Source: Polyodon spathula
Taxonomy: Eukaryota; Chordata; Actinopteri; Acipenseriformes; Polyodontidae
Assembly (NCBI RefSeq): GCF_017654505.1
Contig: NC_054553.1
Span: 624,001 to 688,000 of the forward strand
Reading direction: 5' to 3'
Length of the DNA: 64,000 bases
Below the pieces are notes generated by a model, which made no database searches, was not told the DNA's origin, and saw only the letters and a program-made list of their open reading frames with translations. Made by a program: the position numbers and the translations under genes. Positions 34,966 through 48,000 of this stretch are shown one piece after another; the first letter of the stretch is position 1, and every line of letters starts with the position of its first letter.

Positions 34966-36720
34966 ACCTTTCTCGCAATCTTGTATCTTCTTTTATTTTC
35001 TTATTGCTGATTCTCTTGCGACACTTGCCTGCAGTGAGTTGTCCTTTTTTTTAAACCACAAACAGCTTTTCAAGCTCAAGATTGCATTAGCCATCATAAT
35101 TTCTCTTTACACCACACGTTCATTTGTATATTTGCACGAAACATTCAGAGATAAAGAAGAGTGCCAATGAGCATGTATCTGGATCATCCTTTTAGCTTAA
35201 TTGCACACAGATTTCCTGCTATAGTCTCACGCTTAGGCAAAATAAGTGGTGCATTAGCTCAAATAAATCCATTGCACTGTATAAACTCAGAGCCTAAGAA
35301 CTCTTCCGCAATGGGGTGAGCGTCTCGAAATGAACCTGGTTACATTGATTTGTGATTAATCATTTCACCCGGTGATTCATCTGTCATCACAGTGCACCAA
35401 AAATGTCATGTTTGCTTAACAGCATTACCTCTGTTTATCTCACCTGTATTGGGAAAATGTCCCTGTAGTTAATGTATGATATGCTGGTCAGAATCAATCA
35501 CATGCTGCTAGAAGAGAGGAGCTAATGTGAAGGGCTTTGCTATATGGCAGGCTTAAAGTGCAGTTGAAATATACCAGTGTATTCTGCAGCAGGACTGCAC
35601 ATGTGAGAATGAGGTTTCATTTTGTATTGCACTATGACAACTGGGGTCATTGGGTCTTCTTTAATAATGTATATGTAGAATTTTCAAGAAGCACTATCCC
35701 TGCACCAAAGACTGTCAATTGGTTATCGTTCATGTTTCATCAAGATGTATGGTGTTACATTTCTAACTGATTGAAGTATTTGTAGAGATGCTGTGTAATT
35801 CACGATAAACATATCTGAACAATTGAATTAACCTGAACTAAAATCAGCGCACAAGCAGTGCCGGAACAGGGTTTAAATGGGCAATAGAGAAACGATGCCA
35901 GATAGATCATCTTTCAGGGTTAGGACTTGTAAAACTTGAATTAGCTATGCAATGAGGAAAATAGCATCCCTATTCCCCCCACTTCCTGTACAGCAGTGGG
36001 TTAGTTTATTTAATAAATCCACACTGAGTTCTTGCCCAGAGTGGAGAAGCCCTCCATACTGATCCACACAACCTTGCTCTACTCTGCACTGCTGACAATA
36101 CTAGCCTGGTGCATTTCAGATCACTAAAAGCTTTAAATAAATCCTTTGGGCATCTTAGAGCAAGCCTGTACCCCTCCTTTCCAGTGTGTCAGTGACGGAC
36201 ATGCCTTCCCCTGCCCCATCCTCATATCACACCATGCCAGGGCCACCCAGATTCAAACTTCACTTCGTTTTGTAGGCACTTGACAGTGGCTCATGCGGTG
36301 ATGTAATTGCTGCAGTTTAACCAAACGCCATGGCAACGTGTGTTATTTCGAGCAGATAAAAAGTGATTTTTCTCACCGCATTGTCTGCTTCAATAACAAA
36401 CCCGAGTCAGAGCCTCCAGAGACCCTTTGTCTGTTAAGCATGTACAATACTGGGGCTCTTTGATTCATTTTAATTAGCTGGGTGTTCAACAAACACATCC
36501 TGGTGAACATCTTAACCACCCATCTGTGGAGAGGATGTCTCCAGTGCTTTTACCAGCTTTACAGAAGAGAGCAGGGTCTCGGCTTGGTTTGCTCTCCCTG
36601 TCTCCTCCGGAACCACCCCCCCCCACACACACATATAAACATTTGTCAAATAAGAAACCAGATTTAAAGATTCATTCCACTGCAGAAAAACTTGTCAAAG
36701 GTTTTGTTTTCATGTTTCTC

Positions 36721-36940
36721 ATCTATCTAGCTAGCTAGCTAGCTAGCTATCTATCTGCCTGCTTGCCTGCCTGCCTGTCTATCTAATAGCATCTATCTAT
36801 CTATCTCTCTCTCTATCTGCCTGCCTGCCTGTCTGTCCGTCTAATAGCATCTGTCTATCTATACCAACCTGTAGGTCTTTCTATATATGCTATATGACTG
36901 TCTAACTCTTGTCATGTGCATACCTGTCTGCCTGTCTGTC
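36721..36940. repeat. Compound tetranucleotide repeat (CTAG/CTAT/CTGC)
   Basis: CTAG units pass into CTAT and then CTGC/CTGT units, and the whole pattern, including TCTAATAGCATCTRTCTATC, occurs twice (36725-36805 and 36813-36865). Confidence 0.9.
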
Positions 36941-37027
36941 TATCTGCCCCTGCAGTATTTGAACAAGATGGTTCAAACTTTATTTTTCAGCCCAAATCAT
37001 CTCTTCAAGGATGCACTTATCTGTATG

Positions 37028-37031
37028 TGTG

Positions 37032-37062
<31 letters not shown>

Positions 37063-37083
37063 GAGAGAACAGATATGTTATGT

Positions 37084-37134
<51 letters not shown>

Positions 37135-37191
37135 TCGAGAGAGAGAGTGAGTGTGTGTATATATATATATATATAGAGAGAGAGGAGAGAT

Positions 37192-37232
<41 letters not shown>

Positions 37233-37252
37233 TGTGTATATATATATATATA
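37028..37252. repeat. Compound (TA)n/(GA)n/(TG)n microsatellite
   Basis: Alternating blocks of TA, GA and TG; TA-to-GA junctions recur four times, indicating duplication of a compound unit. Open frames here code only low-complexity peptides and are not genes. Confidence 0.95.
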
Positions 37253-38525
37253 GCTTGCACACAGTAATGCCCATCTACAGCAAGTACTATACCTGCCTGT
37301 CAAAACTGCATTTCTGTTCAAAATTCTGGACAAATAGGTGCAGGTGCAAACAGGATACAAGCTTTCATGTTATAATTAAGAGAGAGACTGATTATTCAAT
37401 AGTCATTAGCCAAAATGTAAAAAGCGGAATGTTAGTTTGTTGCGCCTATCCCGCTAAAAGAGAGTCTCGCAATTGATTGGAAAAGAGAACGGTTTGCACT
37501 TAACAGAAAAGCCACTCGAGCACTGCCGTCCCTAAATTGCCCAATTAACAAACAAAAACACCCTTTTCACAATCCTGCTCAAGTGAACTTTCCAAAATCA
37601 TTGCTCCTTGAGTGCAGACAATTAGAATGAAGCCCCGATTAAGCCCTATTGACATTACATGCTGCTAATTGAAATGAATGTCGAGGAGCACATAAACAGC
37701 ACCAAGCAGATGTCAATCGTGGACCTGCTTCTCTGAAATGAAGTGCGTGGCTCGGAAAACAAGTTGTGTGTCAAATCGCTGCTTCCATTCTGTCATGTTT
37801 CTTCTTTTATGTCCCGGTTTTTGATTAATTTTTATAAAATTAAAATTCAAATGCGAAGTGTACACCCCAAGGATATGCTTGGGTCAGGTAAAACTTTAAT
37901 TAGTGAATCATTTTATTGAATTGCAATCGCACCCCTTTCAGATTGCATTATTGCATGATTGCAATATTTTGACATTTTTCACAAACTGGAGGGGGGGTCC
38001 TGGGGGTCCGGATCTGCCCATGAGCTCTGTGACTCAAGAGTATGTGAAGTGTGAACTATTGACTCTGTAAAGGTTACAAAGGAAGCATCCTAATTGAGCA
38101 ATGATGTAAACCTTTAGAACAAACTGCTGTTTACAGCCCAGGAAACTGTTCATATTATTGGAAACAGGCCTCTTCGTACAACTCATTTCTTACACTTAAT
38201 TTGCCCCAAATATAAACCATGTCAATTGACTGAACAGGACGATACCTGTCAAAATTGAAAGCCCTGCTGGGTGGAAATAATTCAGATGGTTAGTTAATTA
38301 TAATTTCCGTGTTTGTTGTGCTGTGTAATGGCCCCAGGAAAGAGAGGCACTGAAAAAGGCTGTATTAATTATAGAGAGGGGCAGTGCTAAATTGTTGTGT
38401 TGCTCCTGCTCTGGCTGCTTTGGGAGAGGTTGGGGTGGGGTTCAGGTTTAGATATTGCTTTTCGGTGCCCATTGTAAATACAAACAGAGCCACAGTTTTC
38501 TGTTGCTGCTGGTGTGAAGGTCCTT

Positions 38526-39035
38526 AACATCCCAGAGGGAGATGATGTTCTCGTTTATTTCTACACTGTTAATCCCAGAGGGAGATGATGTTCTCGTTCA
38601 TTTCTACACTGTTAATCCCAGCGGGAGATGATATTCTCATTCATTTCTACACTGTTAATCCCAGCGGGAGATGATGTTCTCATTCATTTCTACACTGTTA
38701 ATCCCAGAGGGAGATGATGTTCTCATTCATTTCTACACTGTTAATCCAAGGGAGATGGTGTTCTCATTCATTTCTACACTGTTAATCCCAGAGGGAGATG
38801 ATGTTCTCGTTCATTTCTATGCTGTTAATCCCCGAGGGAGATGATGTTCTTGTTCATTTCTACACTGTTAATCCCAGAGGGAGATGATGTTCTCGTTCAT
38901 TTCTACACTGTTAATCCCAGCGGGAGATGATGTTCTCATTCATTTCTACACTGTTAATCCCAGAGGGAGATGATGTTCTCGTTCATTTCTACACTGTTAA
39001 TCCCAGAAGGAGAAGATGATCTCGTTCAATTCTAC
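38526..39035. repeat. 43-bp minisatellite, about 12 copies
   Basis: Units carry GGGAGATGATGTTCTC, then a TTCATTTCTACACTG block and TTAATCCCAGA. Two alternating variant sites (CAGAGGG/CAGCGGG and CTCGTT/CTCATT) mark subtypes. Intergenic. Confidence 0.97.
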
Positions 39036-39853
39036 ATCTTGGGTTCGCAAAGTAACATCAAACAGGACCTCTGTGTTAGCACTGAGCAAGAGTTTATTGA
39101 AATGATTGTGAGCCTGTAATGCAGATTAGGTGGCACAAACAAATGGAAAAGAACATGAAAGCAGTGTGCAAACAGCAGCTCGGTATTCTGTAGCACAGGT
39201 CCATGCTCTTCCCATTTAGAGAGCTCTGTTCAAAGAGCAGCATTATCATGCACCATTTCCTTCTTGATGATTCTGTTTGTCCCCTCGGCAGGGGATAAGT
39301 GATTCGAAGCCCAGAAGGAATTATCTCCCAGCAAATTACTCCTAACACCACTTACTGAATACTAAGCATCCCTGGACCTTTACAGCCAGGCAATCACAAG
39401 AGATAACATTGCAATTTATTTATTTGTTTTAGCAAAAGGGTAAAAAATAAATAAATAATACAAATAAGTGAAGGTATAGAGCACGCTGCACACATTGTGC
39501 CCGGCTGACAGTGATGAGAGCTTCTTTGGATAATGCACTGTGTCTCAAGGGTCAGTCTTTTCATCCAGAAGCTGTTTAATGGTGTGTCGCTTCTCATGGC
39601 TAGTTGAGCTCTAATGTTCCTAATAGGTGTGTTATTACTGCTGAGTGCTCCAGCCACTGGAAACTGAAACACTAACAGATTCTTCTCTATTGAAGATCCA
39701 CAGTCCCATGAAGAGAGTCCTGTGCTTATGAACGTTCCACACTGTTATGAGCTCTATAGGTGTAAAATAAAACACCATTTCTAAAATAAGTGACCCCTTT
39801 TTGATTTCCATTTTACTGCTGCAGGAAGAAGCATTGAGCTAAGCGAGTTTCAA

Positions 39854-39886
<33 letters not shown>
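39854..39886. repeat. (G)33 homopolymer
   Basis: Thirty-three consecutive G followed by TGTGTGTG; one of four long G or C runs in this window. Confidence 0.95.
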
Positions 39887-39887
<1 letters not shown>

Positions 39888-40959
39888 GTGTGTCCTTCCA
39901 GATAAAACAAGTATCCTTTTAGTCTGCTGTCCCTTATAAACAGTGTCCCATTGTGAAAGCAAAGTATAATAAAACACAGTGAAAGCATCCTAAAGAATAG
40001 GCAAGCACTGTTAAACCCAGAGAAGCATATATTATTAGGGAAAAGCCTGCTATAATGACTTTATATCAATGTGAAGACTGCATAAGCAGAATACTACCTG
40101 TGTGCTATCTTAAAACTATCTTAATATTTCTCTGTGCCTCATTACAAGATGTTGTGATTTATTAACTCATTAAGACCATTCCTGGGACAATTGCATTAGA
40201 TGCCTGCAGTTAGCTTGTCCTTTGCGCAGAACAGATTAGAAATAATCCAGTTATTGGTATTGGTATCTCTTGCACCTGCGGAACTGTGGAACTGTATGGA
40301 ATTCTGAGACATTATAAAGACACAGTGTGGTGCTAATGGTGTTTGCAATAAGCTGTGTGAGTTTCAGGCAAAACTGAATAGGGAATGGTAATAAAGTGTG
40401 TGTGTCTGCATGTGCATGTGCGTGCGTGTGCATGCGTGTGTGTCTGAATTCTCTCTCCCCAACACAATAGGTTTTGAACTACATTCTAATTGTGTCTTTA
40501 AGTCGGGTATGAAAGGGTGTTACCCTATTTTTTGTCAAACCTTTTTTTCCCCACAATGCTTTTCCACAACAAAAGTGTTCAAAGATTGAAGGTTATTTTG
40601 TGCTTATCCCCTTTGTGATGTAACTGTGCTTGATGCCTTTTCTATTCCTTTCAATTTTAGCTGCAGTTTCAATGCACTCTCCAGACAGGGACTGCATAGA
40701 CCCTGAATTTAGATGACTCTATTATAGGACTGGCGTGTTAGAAAATGAGCTCATCTCGTTTCTTAAGTGTTTGCAGCGTTTTCAAGCAGCTTGTCATTGT
40801 TTGAGGGGTTCGGGGGGGGGGGGGGGGTGAGTAGCTTGCATCCTTTCTCCTCTTACTATAGGATTTCAATGATAAAAAGGGCTGGATAGCAGTCTACTGT
40901 ACTTGTTCACTTGTTGTGCTGGGTTACAGGTACTGCAAGGGTATGCTCTCCTTAGAAAA

Positions 40960-41125
40960 GTTCCCCTGTGGTTATACTGTGTATTTCCCATGATTACTCA
41001 TGGTTTGCCATGTTTTTAATGTGCTTTACTATGCCTCTGGGTTTCACAGTGCTTACCTATGCTTTATCATGCTTTCACAATGCTGGATTACACTTTGCTA
41101 TGCTTTTACTGTGGTAAACTATTAT
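40960..41125. repeat. Degenerate short repeat (ATGCTTT-type)
   Basis: Loose recurrence of TGCTTTAC, TATGC and TTTCACA words over 160 bp; old tandem or dispersed repeat. Confidence 0.5.
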
Positions 41126-41348
41126 AGGCTAGGAAAGCTGGTGCAGGACTAGTGTTTATCAAGGTCTATGGAAGCAGTCTTCATTGACTTGCTTTGGAAT
41201 GTAGTACGTCTATAACCATACCCCTAACCCTAACACCATGGACTACAATATGGAGAGAGAGATTCACTCACCACCTGCCTCTAATCATGCAGAATGAGAG
41301 AACAGTTTAAGAGAACAATGGGGGTTACTGTACCAGGAACCTAAATAC

Positions 41349-41351
<3 letters not shown>

Positions 41352-41382
<31 letters not shown>
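41352..41382. repeat. (GTCT)n microsatellite
   Basis: Seven to eight GTCT units. Confidence 0.9.
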
Positions 41383-42530
41383 GTCGGACATACATTTGTT
41401 TAACAGCCCTTTTGTATTCCTGTAGAAGGAGCCAATCCTGGTTAATCTGAACCCTGGTTAATCTGAACCCTAGTTAATCTGAACTCTTGTTATTCTGTCA
41501 GCGGTGATCATCCAAGCCCTGGGAGGAAGAGAGTTCAAGAGCCACTTGTTACAACAACACAACAGCACTCTCAGAAACCTGCTCTGATTTACTGTGGAAA
41601 TCAAATGAAACATTCTTCAGCTTGATTATGTGGCTTTCAGATCCTTTATTGGCAGAGCAGTAGGCTGTTCAGGGGTCCTCCAGCACAGTTGCTGTGCGTT
41701 TTATCCCCAAATTAGTACTACAGCAGGTGCATGGGCGATGGCCCAGGAAAGCGAGAAAAGAAAAGGAAAAAGAAAGAAAAGCACAAAGGCAAATTGCTTT
41801 TACAGCTATCGACACTGAAATGGTGGGGTTATGTCCAATTATTGCTAGAACTGTTGAAAAGTTTGTTAGAATAAAACCGAAAAGTTGTAATCACTAATCT
41901 TGTGTGAATGGGCTCAGCTGGCGACTACACACTTGTGAAATGCATTTCCTTCATGAATACTTTGTGGAGTCGCTGCAGATTTACTGCATGGAGCCCCTAC
42001 CGAGATGGATACCTTGCAACACCTGGCTCTCTTTTCATTTTCTTTTCGTTTGGAGCTCCAGTTCCCTTTCTCAAAGGATGTTTATGATATTATCCCCCCA
42101 CACTAATCTAAAAGATTAGACTCATTTCTAAAACATGCTGGGGGGGCTGGAGATAAAGCCTGAAGCATAGACACGTTTGAGAAAACAAAAGAATGGTTTC
42201 ACTGCTGTTTCAGGCTAGAACAGTTATTGTTATGTAGCGTGCTACCTGAAGACCTTCAGCCCTCATACCCTTCTCAATCCTGACTCCCCACTCTACTCCC
42301 CCAAAATATTAAAAAATGAATTGCGTTCTCTTACCTTCGCGTGCTTGTGTGCCTCTTTGTGCCATGAACTGTAAATCGCTGTGTATTATGTATTTTATCT
42401 GTTTGTTACTATAACCATTCAATGTTATGGCATGTTGCTCCGTCTACATTATATTGTCAAAAAGTAGCTATTGCAGTCTACTATGAAGCATTGCCTATCC
42501 TAGATAAAAGCATGGTTATATTTTTCTAGC

Positions 42531-42531
<1 letters not shown>

Positions 42532-42622
<91 letters not shown>
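42532..42622. repeat. Inverted (ATT)n-(AAT)n microsatellite
   Basis: About 32 bp of ATT units meets about 59 bp of AAT units head to head near 42563, a perfect inverted repeat that can form a long hairpin. Confidence 0.93.
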
Positions 42623-42624
<2 letters not shown>

Positions 42625-43370
42625 GAAACATGATTATAATAGAACATTTGTTAATGCTAATTGGTATTTGGAACAGCCAATAATGTCTATAACAAATTCT
42701 CATATCAAAGAAATAAATAACAGCGTAATAGCCTAAAAATGAATTCATTAAAATAAAAAACAGTCACAAATGCATAATGCATTGCAATTGAATACTGTGA
42801 ACAGCTGTTCCTTTAGGTTCTACCAGGAATATCTTTGTTTCTCAAATGTAAGAGCAGGCATCCGTTCCTCACCCCATCCCCAGCTTCCCCACCATTAGAA
42901 CGGTATTATTCTGGTCTGTTGCTCCGAGGCAATCCTGTATTATTATTCCGGTTGTTTTGTTCTAATGCTTGTCCAGGCTGTTTGTGTGTGTGCACAATGT
43001 CATTCCATTGAGTGGAAGCCTTCTTCGAGGGGCTGATAACTCATTCAGAGGGAATGCAATTACTCCAAATGCAGGGCCACAGGGCAGGCGGGTCACAATC
43101 TGATAGCAGTAAATGAAGCATTCAAACCCACCCATTTCACAACAGAAGTAATTTCCGTGATCTCTTGAAAATATTATGCATGAAACACCTGATTTCTCTC
43201 CACTTGCTCTGCAGAGAACGTTGAGCTCCTTCCATTGCGTGGACTGCATTACTGAATGAGCCAACTTGCATTTGCAATCGAGTCGAGGGAGGGGAAGCTG
43301 CATAACTCCAACACACCCCCAGCACCAGCAGGAATATAGAGTTAGTATTGCACTGAGCGGGGCTGCATTC

Positions 43371-43582
43371 AGAAACTTTATATACAGTGTTGATATAGCA
43401 CTTAGAAACCTTTACAGAAACTTCATATACAGAGTTACTACAGCACTCAGAACCCTTACTGGAACTTTATATACAGAGTTACTACAGCACTCAGGAACCC
43501 TTACAGAAACTTTATATACAGAGTTACTACAGCACTCAGAACCCTTACAGAAACTTTATATACAGGATATAACCCTTACAGG
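43371..43582. repeat. 44-45-bp minisatellite, about 5 copies
   Basis: Units contain GAAACTTTATATACAGAG, TTACTACAGCACTCAG and AACCCTTACA. The overlapping 144-codon open frame on the + strand reads through it and has no other support. Confidence 0.95.
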
Positions 43583-45391
43583 AACTGCAGTGTCAGTGAC
43601 AGTTACAGCCAATTTGGAAGCAGTGGCACATGTGTCTGTATGTTTTTGCCACCCTTTCATTGTCATGAAAACCTTTTGTTTCTTTGCTTTTATGTTCTAA
43701 CTTTAACTGGAGATGCAGGTTTGAAAATGGATTTGAAAATGACTGAACTAATGCACCCTCCCAGAACACAGCTCTGCAATAACACCAGGACAGCAGCCCT
43801 CAACACACAAACAACCTTTTTATTTTCTATCATAAATAGGATTTTTATTGGTATCACTTTAATATCAAATAGCCTACTTTACTCTAATAAAATAATCTGG
43901 ATCATTTGATTACAATGCAGCACATTTATTATTCAGTGAAAGATACAGTTTTGGGCTGATTTGTTTTACATGTACAATCCTAACAAAATACTTTAATATG
44001 TTTAGAACTTGCAGTTTCACACCACTATAAATACTGATCATACATGCATACATACATGAATACATACACACACACACACACACACATTACAAAATGCTAC
44101 ACTTAGGCACATGGTTTTGTACTTTGGTTTACAAACAGTCTGAGCTGCAATTAGTTCATAGTGTGTTTCAGGGTCTGATTGAATATCACCATAGAACAGG
44201 GAGAAAACATGACTTGATGAAATGAACCCTCACCACTGATCCCTCATTTACTGTGAGGAGATGGATGGAATGACTTATCAACGGACACTCACAGTAAATC
44301 AAACAAATACAACAGGAAATATCTCAGTGCTTAACGAGCTGCGTTTGAACAGCCAGCGTCTGCAGGTATGCTGCTGGCCACCAATACAACCCCTTCGGTC
44401 TCCATTTCTCATTTTCATTTGTAGACATTTGAAAACACTTTGTGTGAACTCTCTGGAGTTCAAGCAGCTGCCCTGCCACAACTTTAAAAAAAACACATCT
44501 GCATTCTAAAATACATACATAGATAGGAGAGAGAGAGAGATTATTGCTAGATAGCTGTCTGGTTGTGCAGGCTGCACAGCAACATGGGATGCACTTAATA
44601 GTAAATGTCACAGTTCAGTAAATCAGTTTACCCTGTTTTTCCTGGACCAGCCCTGTAGGTTTTGGTTCCACTTTAATAAAAGATGCATTGGGATGAAACT
44701 AGGGAGGAGGTAGAGGATAAGAGCTGGTTATTATTCTCCTAAAGAGCTGGAACACAAAGGACATGGGCTCTTAACTAAAACTCCTCAATACAGGGCTACA
44801 AAGGTGGAGCCCTATGCATAACAAATCCGAGCACCAGGGAAAGTCCTCTGCCAAACCATCTCTTGAAAAGTACTGCATGTGCATTCTTGAAACTTTGTGT
44901 GCGAAGTCCTTGTGTGCAGCACACAGCATACACACCGCACTGTGTATGAGTTAGGAGTCATAGTGAAATCAAACATGGTGTCGATGCAAGTAACAGGACC
45001 CACCTGCCTTCCCCTGGGCTGCTGCTTCACACATGCCATTGCTTGGACAGGGTAGCATTTGTCAGGGTTCTGCAGGCACAACACAGTAGTCTCTGACGGC
45101 TAGGTATCTTGCGGTGGCATGTGTGCAGAGTGCTCCTTCGCTCGGAGTCTCAGCTCTGCGATGCTGGAGGTTTTTCTTTCATTGGTCATGGGGTCCGTCA
45201 TGACAAGGGAAGCGGGCTGGAAGGACTGTCCGGGGGATTTCATGAGCAGTGAGGGCGTGCCAATCAGAGGGCTTACTGCTGTGAAGAATCTGAGGTGGTG
45301 GAAAAAAACAAATGCATTTCACTGCTTTAGATTGTAAGAAGACAATTTAATAAAAAAAAGATTTATACTGCTGCTATGACTATGACTTTGA

Positions 45392-47772
45392 CTACCTGTT
45401 GAAATGTGGGTTGAGGAGAGGATGTCTCAGGAAGGAGGCCCAGGTCAGCGCTCCGAGGCCCAGGTTTCCCACAGCAGTGGGGTTAAAGACTGGAGCCGTG
45501 GGGGAGGGGGGGAGCTCGAGTACCGGGATACGGGTGGATCTCCAAGCGAGGTCCAGAGACGAGGGCTGGTTCAGGGGAAGGTCCAGATACACACTGAGGG
45601 GGCTCGCCATGGCTAAGCTGGGAGCGTTACTGAGAACGGCAGCCTTCTCACACTTCCGCCACTTAGCTCTGCGGTTCTGAAACCAAACCTGCAGGCAAAA
45701 CACTTCAGTTACTTTCTGGTGTGGAAACACCATTAACATCATTCCATCAAGCGCTGAGATAGGTGAACACAAGCAGCTACAGACTGCAAGTCGGGGGGGA
45801 AGGGGGGCTGTGTTTCTGCATGCAGTACAGACCTCACAATGCCCTTCACTAACTGGAAGTGGGGACTTACAAATGACTTTCATGCTGTACATATAGAATA
45901 GTGTCTTCAAAAGACACGGAACTGTGCTGTTCCTCTGGTTAAGGTGAAGAGGCTGTCAGAAAGGACACTTACCTGCACACGGGCTTCTGTTAAATCAAGA
46001 CGCAATGCTACTTCCTCCCTGTGGATACAGAAGCAGTGCCTGTTTATTCAGGGACCTACAAACACAGGCTTTATATCTCAAGGGTTTTCTATTACAGTGT
46101 CTAAAGTTTTACAAAAAATATTTGTACAAAACCATTGCAGTCCTGAACAGGGTTTCAAAGCAGGAACTAAATGCATTTACTAAAACGTGTTATAAAACGC
46201 ACTTAAAGCAGCCCACAATTTAGTTTACAATTGTATTTCATTCAGTCTAATTCGGCAGTGAAGAATACATGTGTACTGCCTTGATCTAAACTGTGCCAGG
46301 AGTCCTTTGCAATAAAGTGTGCAATAAAACACACCTGACTGGGAATGTATGTAACACTGCTATCGCTAGTTATACTGCTATTATATATTTAAAGTGGATC
46401 AGTCCTTCAAATAATAATTAAAAAAATATAGACATATTTTGAATGGTCAGATACAGTGTCAGATATGACAAGAAACATGAAGGAATATCTGCAATACATT
46501 GACCCTCCTAGAGCTAACCTCGCCTGCAGCCACAACAAATAGGGTTAAGATATACAACCATTGCCGGATTTCATTTTGCTGTAATATAAAAATAATGATC
46601 ATTTACATGTTTAAATGCTTCAAATGAATCCCGCAAAAACGCTTCATCGCTTATTTCGTAATTTTTCTATTTGGTCCCAGGAAGTTTGTTTCAGGAGTTA
46701 CAGTGCACTACTTTATATATATTATTATTATATATTATTATATTATTATTATATATTATTATTATTAATATTATTAAACACCGTCCCACCTTGAGAACAC
46801 ATCTGGGTAGTGAGATTTCCTGAACGCTCTCTCTAAATCCTCTAACTGGAAGTTTGTGAAGTGGTTCTGTACCGGCGCTGCTTCTCTTTCAAAGCAGGTC
46901 CCCGTCATCAACTTGACCCGGAGAAGCGCACTTCTGCTCCAGGCGCGCCCCCCTCGCGTCCTCCGGCAGTCTTTCACCGGGCTTGTCATCTGTCTTCACA
47001 CCTGTTTCTACCTCTCGCTCGCCCCGGGTACCTGCGTGCTGCAGATGCTCCTGGGCTGGGACGTTTCCCGGATCGCAGATGTGATGGGATTTGATATAAT
47101 TGGAGTAAAGTGTCTCCATCGCGTGTATGATACTCGCTGCCTGCGAGCCGGGTTCTTTCAGCGGGTCCAGTGGAGCGGACAGCAGCTTCACTTCTGACCG
47201 GCGGCCCCTTGTCTCAACAGAAGTGATTTCGTTCACGGTATCTGTTTCCGGAAGCAAAAGTATATTATTCTATACTGATACCAACACTTGTTTTATTTGC
47301 ATAACAATCAATAATCTTTTACGAGTTCAGCCTACTGTCATTAAAAAAACAATGCGTCTAAGCAAGTCAAGTTTTTTTCTTCTTCTTCCAAATACAAAAT
47401 CCTATTTGCAGTGTTTAACAGCTAGCCTACTACTGCAGTAACCGTTTTGAGTTACTTTTTTTAAAACTTTGTTTTTAAGACAAACGTTTAAAAAAAAACC
47501 CAGCATCTAACACTAAGTTCCAGCTTACCCCGACCCGTTTCGCTGACCCTCGTCCCTCCTTCGCCTGCAGGACTCTCCGCGCCCTTGCCACTACCGATTC
47601 CGCTTCCCAAGATGCTGTCGATGAAGTAGGAGGACAGCAGAGGGCAGCTCGACGGTCCTTTCTTGGATGTGCCGGACTTGCTGTCACCAGCGCTGTTCAA
47701 GCCAGGGTTGCTGCTTGTAGATCTGTCGCTACTCCGTGCTGTCTGCATAGCCCCGCTTCTTTCCAGTGGCAC
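45392..47772 (-). CDS. esx1: ARX-like paired-type homeobox protein, probable ESX1 orthologue, two apparent frameshifts
   Basis: Exons in transcript order: 47529-47772, 46790-47241, 45973-46018, 45392-45688, all GT-AG. Expected protein about 346 aa. Near the N-terminus is SSYFIDSILG, the octapeptide-like motif also found in ARX. The homeodomain (about 203-262) is paired-like with Gln at position 50 (VWFQNRRAKWRK) and has the usual intron between positions 46 and 47. The C-terminus keeps ARX-like words (PLSVYLD, LDLAW, LGLG, FLRHP, NPHFNR) but stops there, with no OAR/aristaless domain. ARX and ESX1 are nuclear DNA-binding regulators of TAAT sites. Exon 2 changes frame twice near the homeobox: just before KEKQRRYRTT and between that arm and FTNFQLED. 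Each fits one missing T. Exon 1+2 as read is 696 bases, whereas 698 fits the downstream phase. The cause may be sequencing error or a decaying duplicate. The ESX1 name rests on FAM199X linkage. Confidence 0.85.
46720..46780. repeat. AT-rich simple repeat at the homeobox gene intron 2 edge
   Basis: ATT/ATA units lie immediately downstream of the exon 2 splice donor at 46789. Confidence 0.8.
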
Positions 47773-48000
47773 GCTGCTGGTCCCTCTTCAGTTCCAACCC
47801 CAATGGCACTTTTTAATGACAGTCAATTGTGTACACAGCAATATCATCAAATACACACGACTGGAGCTCCCATTGGTCCTCATGCAAAGTACTTCTGTGT
47901 GATTAGCATTTGATGACACGGGCTGGGGGGGTGGGGGGAGTGGAGGCAATGTGTAATCATGCACAGTACAGCGTATAGACCGCGCAACAAGACGGCGTTA
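47773..48000 (-). promoter_or_regulatory. Putative promoter of the ARX/ESX1-like gene
   Basis: Directly upstream of the ATG at 47772; a second in-frame ATG lies at 47748. It contains CATTGG (CCAAT complement) near 47870 and no repeats except short G runs near 47925-47940. Assigned by position. Confidence 0.3.

Noticed and set aside
36980..37360. 126-codon open frame on the minus strand
   Set aside because: It is a translation of TA/GA microsatellites.
43266..43700. 144-codon open frame on the + strand
   Set aside because: Most of it reads through a 44-bp minisatellite; no splice sites or family match.
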